Assembly: GCF_900537995.1 (NCBI RefSeq)
Contig: NZ_LR027880.1
Span: forward strand, 391,001 to 455,000
Length of the DNA stretch: 64,000 nt
Direction: 5' to 3'
Origin: Roseburia intestinalis L1-82
GTDB lineage: Bacteria > Bacillota > Clostridia > Lachnospirales > Lachnospiraceae
The notes beneath the pieces are model-generated. The model made no database searches. It was not told the origin of the DNA and worked only from the letters and a program-made list of their open reading frames with translations. Shown here piece by piece: positions 63,723 through 64,000 of this stretch (positions are counted from its first letter, which is position 1; the number at the start of each line of letters is the position of its first letter). The translations under genes and the position numbers were made by a program.

Positions 63723-64000
63723 ATGATGTTGATGAAATATTTTAAGATATATGATGATGAATTATGCCCATGCGGTAGTGGAAAAACTTATCTTGAGTGT
63801 TGTAAAAATCGTAAAGATAGACCTGTAAAGAAAAGTAAGAAGCCTCTTAATATACAAATCATGGAACAGTTCAGAAAAAATCAGATAAAGTGCTGCTTAT
63901 ATCCTGATAGTACCAGATGTGTTAAGCATATCAAAGAGGCTCACGCATTACAGAACAATAAAATAATATCTCAATTATCGGAAGATGGGCATGTGTATAT
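63723..64000 (+). CDS. SEC-C motif protein, 5' part
   Basis: At least 92 residues, cut by the window end. It has the SEC-C zinc motif LCPCGSGKTYLECC at about residues 14-27, then a Lys-rich stretch and further Cys/His (KCCLYPDSTRCVKHIKEAH) that could form a second metal site. GAGG stands upstream. SEC-C motifs bind zinc and occur at the ends of SecA and in many accessory proteins. It may be a cargo gene of the element. Confidence 0.6.
   Translation, partial: MMLMKYFKIYDDELCPCGSGKTYLECCKNRKDRPVKKSKKPLNIQIMEQFRKNQIKCCLYPDSTRCVKHIKEAHALQNNKIISQLSEDGHVY

Larger units (their letters stand above)
46790..64000 (+). mobile_element. Left part of an integrative conjugative element inserted in rlmD (right end outside window)
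   Basis: From about 46.79 kb the content changes from housekeeping genes to element genes: ParA/ParB partition proteins, a Cna-B/thioester surface protein, many small tightly packed unknown genes, and a giant methylase/helicase with TnpV. This gene set is known from Tn1549/CTn-type conjugative elements of Clostridia. Insertion in the 3' end of a rum/rlmD gene is a known integration pattern for conjugative and phage-like elements. The exact left attachment site cannot be seen; it is placed in or just after codons for HVETVVLLSHK. Relaxase, coupling protein, type IV secretion and recombinase must lie beyond 64000 if the element is complete. Confidence 0.8.

Overview
The window reads as chromosome of a low-to-mid GC anaerobic Firmicute of the Lachnospiraceae, most like Roseburia. 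The clearest pointers are a butyryl-CoA:acetate CoA-transferase of the gut butyrate-producer type (minus strand, 39426-40769), oxygen-sensitive Fe-S serine dehydratase subunits, a selenium/molybdenum maturation cluster and generally Lachnospiraceae-like proteins. The genus is inferred from recognised protein families; no search was run.

Layout. 1-2765: sulfur and Fe-S metabolism (end of a NifU/IscU scaffold gene, metY, cysK). 2854-11241: signal peptidase I, a cation efflux transporter, then a signalling set of a receiver/HD-GYP phosphodiesterase and two large membrane hybrid histidine kinases, the second ending in a DegV (EDD, fatty-acid-binding) domain. 11263-15351: a promoter, an FMN riboswitch with its terminator, a duplicated terminator-plus-hairpin unit, and the riboflavin operon ribD-ribE-ribBA-ribH. 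15431-18213: an A+T-rich accessory patch starting with an IS256-like remnant and holding four minus-strand genes (a protein with a GGADGPTS leader, a DUF3267-type membrane zincin, an alpha/beta hydrolase, a small membrane protein). 18240-20654: an LTA-synthase-like sulfatase with a repetitive Ser/Glu/Lys tail.

21045-34435 is a long co-directional cluster for molybdenum cofactor and selenium: moaC, mogA, yedF, a cysteine-desulfurase-like enzyme, selD, a DUF3343 carrier, yqeB, a molybdopterin-binding protein, moaA, a MOSC protein, xdhC, modABC and a LysR regulator. Together they would import molybdate, build the pterin, activate selenium and mature a selenium-dependent molybdenum hydroxylase whose own gene is not in the window. 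34602-39214: sdaAB-sdaAA, then a GntR(YtrA-type)/ABC transporter operon with its own promoter and operator-like repeat. 39426-45083: but, a branched palindromic element, a glycosyltransferase, an RlmI-type methyltransferase, and a divergent nitroreductase/HxlR pair.

From about 46.79 kb to the window end lies the left part of an integrative conjugative element (ICE) inserted in the 3' end of rlmD; the element appears to supply a new C-terminus for RlmD. It carries parA-parB, a 1380-residue thioester/Cna-B surface adhesin, a chain of small tightly packed genes, and a 2587-residue methylase/helicase whose reading frame contains a complete tnpV gene in another frame with its own ribosome binding site. 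The element runs off the right edge, so relaxase, type IV secretion and integrase genes are not visible. The most unusual items are the nested tnpV, the DegV-fused kinase, the GGADGPTS leader protein, the ICE-borne thioester adhesin, the RlmD tail exchange and the branched palindrome at 40871-41027.
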